Source: Solirubrobacteraceae bacterium | GTDB taxonomy: Bacteria > Actinomycetota > Thermoleophilia > Solirubrobacterales > Solirubrobacteraceae | Reading direction: 5' to 3' | NCBI GenBank assembly: GCA_030038955.1 | Contig: JASHQV010000301.1 | Location: forward strand, 1 to 15,119 | Length of the DNA: 15,119 nt | Shown: piece after piece, positions 13,237 to 15,119 of the stretch | Layout: each line of letters starts with the position of its first letter | How positions within the stretch are numbered: position 1 is the stretch's first letter | Translations under genes and position numbers: made by a program | The notes under the pieces: model-generated | Database searches by the model: none | Told to the model about the DNA's origin: nothing | Seen by the model: only the letters and a program-made list of their open reading frames with translations

Positions 13237-14721
13237 TCAGACGCGGCGGAGACGCTGCAGCGGCCCAGCTCGGGTGGCGGACAGGATCGCGGCGATCAGC
13301 ATCAGCGACGTGGACGAGTAGAAGGCGGCGTGGATCGCGGAGATGAAACCTGCGCCGGCGGAGGCGCGGAGCGTGGTGGCGCCGACGAAGATCGCGAACG
13401 CCTCGTGCTTGGAGATGCTCTGCGAGGCGATCAGGATCGCCACCGCGAACGAGAACACCATGCCCACGTTGGCGAACGTGCGAAGCAGCCCCGACGCGAT
13501 CCCGAACGCACCCCCGGGTGCGGCCTTCATCACCGCGGCGTTGTTGGAAGGGAAGAAGCTCCCGGCGCCGACCGCCCCGACCGCGTACACGAGCATGACC
13601 ACCCACAGCGGCGTACGGAAGCCGAGCTGCGCGTAGGCGAGCAGCACCAGCACCTGGATACCGAGACCGGCCGTGGCCGGCAGCACGGCGCCGCGGCGGT
13701 CGGCCAGGCGGCCGGCGAAGGGACCGACGACACCGCCGACGACGTAGCCCGGCACGAGCAGCAGCGAGGCATGGATCGGCGACAGGTGCCGTGCCCCCTG
13801 CAGGTACATCAGCAGCAGGAACAGGACGGCGAAGTTGGCAAGGCTCTGAAAGCTCGCGGCCAGCAGCGACGGGGTCATCGTCGGCACGCGGAACAGGCGC
13901 AGATCGAGCATCGGCTCCTGCTGAAAGCGCTCGATCAGCCAGCACGCGACGAGCAGCACCACCCCGCCCACGAAGTAGCCGGCGATCGTCGTGTCGAGCG
14001 ACTGCGACGTGAGCTTGACCATCGCCCACAGGACGCCGAACAGGCCCAGGCCGAGCGTCAGCATTCCCCAGACATCGAGCCGCCGCCGCTGCCGCTCGCC
14101 GCGATCGACCAGCACCCTCGTCGCGACCGCGACGGCCGCGATCCCGATCGGGACGTTGATCCAGAACACCCAGCGCCACGAGATGTAGGTGACGATCACG
14201 CCGCCCAGCAGCACGCCCAGGACGGCGCCGGTGTTCCAGCCGATCGCGTTGAACCCGTACGCCCGGCCACGCTGCTCCTTCGGGAACGTGTCCGCGATCA
14301 CCGCCCCGGAGTTGGCGGTGATCAACGCTCCCCCAACTCCCTGGATCACCCGGAAGGCGATCATCGACAGCTCGCTGAACGACAGCGCACACGCCAGCGA
14401 CCCGACGACGAAGATCACGAACCCGGCCTCGTACATGCGAACGCGGCCGAACATGTCCCCGAGGCGCCCGACCTGCGTCGACAGCAGCGTGATCACCAGC
14501 AGATAGCCGATGATCACCCAGATCACCGACGCGAGCCCGACGTGCAGCGAGCGCTGGATCTCGGGAAGCGCGAGCACGACGATCGTCGTGTCGACCGCGG
14601 TGATCAGCACGCCGACGACCACCACCAGCAACGCCAGGCCCGCGTACCGCGCCGACGGCATCTCCGGGCGCTTGCCATGTGCGGCGGGAGGTGCCTGGTT
14701 GCGAGCAGTATCGATCGTCAT
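13237..14721 (-). CDS. MFS exporter, DHA2 (EmrB/QacA) family, 14 TM helices
   Basis: A 494-residue inner-membrane drug:H+ antiporter-type protein. After a hydrophilic N-terminus come the DHA2 motif around Asp44 in ITAVDTTIVVLALP (40-53), motif A GRLGDMFGRVR (85-95), motif B RVIQGVGGALI (124-134) and an antiporter motif C variant GWNTGAVLGVLLGG (161-174); a second-half motif A-like GRLADRRG follows. Length and helix count suit the 14-helix DHA2 group, which exports drugs, dyes or antibiotics. The ATG at 14721 has a weak GAGAAG just upstream. No regulator gene is next to it, but an inverted repeat GATTGTCAATC about 80 bp upstream could be an operator. Tandem hairpins end the gene, so co-transcription with GAPDH is doubtful. 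The substrate is unknown. Confidence 0.93.
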   Translation of the reverse strand: MTIDTARNQAPPAAHGKRPEMPSARYAGLALLVVVVGVLITAVDTTIVVLALPEIQRSLHVGLASVIWVIIGYLLVITLLSTQVGRLGDMFGRVRMYEAGFVIFVVGSLACALSFSELSMIAFRVIQGVGGALITANSGAVIADTFPKEQRGRAYGFNAIGWNTGAVLGVLLGGVIVTYISWRWVFWINVPIGIAAVAVATRVLVDRGERQRRRLDVWGMLTLGLGLFGVLWAMVKLTSQSLDTTIAGYFVGGVVLLVACWLIERFQQEPMLDLRLFRVPTMTPSLLAASFQSLANFAVLFLLLMYLQGARHLSPIHASLLLVPGYVVGGVVGPFAGRLADRRGAVLPATAGLGIQVLVLLAYAQLGFRTPLWVVMLVYAVGAVGAGSFFPSNNAAVMKAAPGGAFGIASGLLRTFANVGMVFSFAVAILIASQSISKHEAFAIFVGATTLRASAGAGFISAIHAAFYSSTSLMLIAAILSATRAGPLQRLRRV

Positions 14722-14800
14722 CGTCTTCTCGGGGAGCGCTGCAGAGCAGGCTAGCTCCGGCGCTGTGCAGTGACCGGCCGGAGGAGCGGGGAAATGATGA

Positions 14801-14811
14801 GATTGTCAATC
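14801..14811. promoter_or_regulatory. Candidate operator in an AT-rich patch upstream of the DHA2 exporter
   Basis: GATTG-T-CAATC is an 11-bp inverted repeat within a notably AT-rich patch (about 14791-14828) in otherwise GC-rich DNA. On the minus strand it contains a TTGACA (14809-14804) facing the exporter gene, but no -10 box is seen 16-18 nt downstream. It may be a MarR/TetR-type binding site or promoter part; the evidence is weak. Confidence 0.35.
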
Positions 14812-14819
14812 GAATTTAT

Positions 14820-15119
14820 GTGGCATTCTCGGGCGGCGAGCGCACGTTGCTGCTCGGTCACCTCGTGAGCAAGCTGGTGGGGCTCTCCTCGAGTGACTCC
14901 AACCACCTGTTCGAGCTGCTGCAGCGTCACGTGGTCCGCCTCGAGAACACTGTGCGCTGGAACTGGCAGCCCGGCGACATCGCGATCTGGGGCAACCGCG
15001 CTACCCAGCACTACGCGGTCTCCGACTACGACGACCAGCCGCGGCTGACGCGCCGGCTCACAGTCGCCGGCGACATCCCGGTCGGGATCACCGACGATCG
15101 CGGCGCCCGCGCCCGACCG
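14820..15119 (+). pseudogene. C-terminal remnant of a TauD/TfdA-family 2-oxoglutarate dioxygenase (runs off the window)
   Basis: The frame gives GERTLLLGHLVSKLVGL, then VRWNWQPGDIAIWGNRATQHYAVSDYDDQPRLTRRL, the conserved C-terminal part of Fe(II)/2-oxoglutarate dioxygenases such as taurine dioxygenase. Counted from the GTG at 14820, His64 matches the third iron ligand, and Arg75 and Arg79 keep the H-x10-R-x3-R spacing of the 2-oxoglutarate-binding arginines. The N-terminal two thirds with the HxD iron pair is missing: only about 100 bp separate this from the divergent exporter start. The open frame continues beyond 15119. It is therefore most likely a truncated, inactive remnant. Homology seems to begin at about 14832, next to an AT-rich patch that may mark the breakpoint. 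Whether GTG 14820 is ever used as a start is unknown. Confidence 0.8.

Noticed and set aside
12461..13321. 286-codon plus-strand frame opposite GAPDH
   Set aside because: Antisense to a certain GAPDH and crossing its promoter side; no motifs. A shadow.
13180..14754. 524-codon plus-strand frame opposite the DHA2 exporter
   Set aside because: Composition dominated by Arg, Asp, His and Gln with no membrane segments or motifs; the minus strand carries a convincing transporter.

Overview
The window is high-GC DNA with strongly GC-biased third codon positions. Its genes mix Shine-Dalgarno starts with apparently leaderless starts, in which a TANNNT -10 box sits 5-7 nt before the start codon. This suits a high-GC actinobacterium, perhaps a soil Thermoleophilia/Solirubrobacterales-type organism; that placement is inferred from style, since no rRNA or other marker is present. 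No tRNA, rRNA, CRISPR array, insertion sequence or phage gene was seen.

Left block (1-3946, all minus strand). A TetR-family regulator (3365-3946) overlaps by 4 bp an FSR-like MFS transporter (2121-3368). After a 205-bp structured leader comes a second unit: an acyl-CoA dehydrogenase-fold flavoprotein (773-1915) lacking the usual catalytic glutamate, overlapping by 4 bp a PhnD-like substrate-binding protein (1-776, cut by the window edge) without a signal peptide. A perfect 17-bp palindrome sits against the TetR -10 box and looks like its operator.

Middle block (4051-9762, plus strand). A small secreted protein of unknown function, followed by a terminator-like hairpin, precedes a catabolic-looking run: an FMO-type flavin monooxygenase, a complete copper/topaquinone amine oxidase, and a ThDP enzyme of the acetolactate-synthase/2-oxoacid-decarboxylase family. 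The last two are 4 nt apart. The likely theme is oxidation of a primary amine or related nitrogen compound, with the carbonyl or oxo-acid product handled by the ThDP enzyme; the substrate is unknown.

Right block (10005-15119). A MacB/FtsX-type ABC permease (plus) and a LolD/MacB-type ATPase (minus) are arranged convergently around a tandem-repeat array. Upstream of the ATPase on the minus strand lie GAPDH and a 14-helix DHA2-type MFS exporter. At the right edge a plus-strand reading frame holds only the C-terminal third of a TauD/TfdA-type dioxygenase, starting beside an AT-rich patch with a short inverted repeat, probably a decayed gene remnant.

A recurring structural theme is short direct tandem repeats at gene 3' ends: an 18-bp duplication across the FSR-like MFS stop, a 17-bp x3 plus 26-bp x2 array between the convergent ABC genes, and a 20-bp x2 hairpin repeat abutting the DHA2 stop codon. 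No single unmistakable new system is visible. The best candidates for novelty are the coupled flavoprotein/cytosolic PhnD-like pair and the amine oxidase/ThDP enzyme/FMO cluster.
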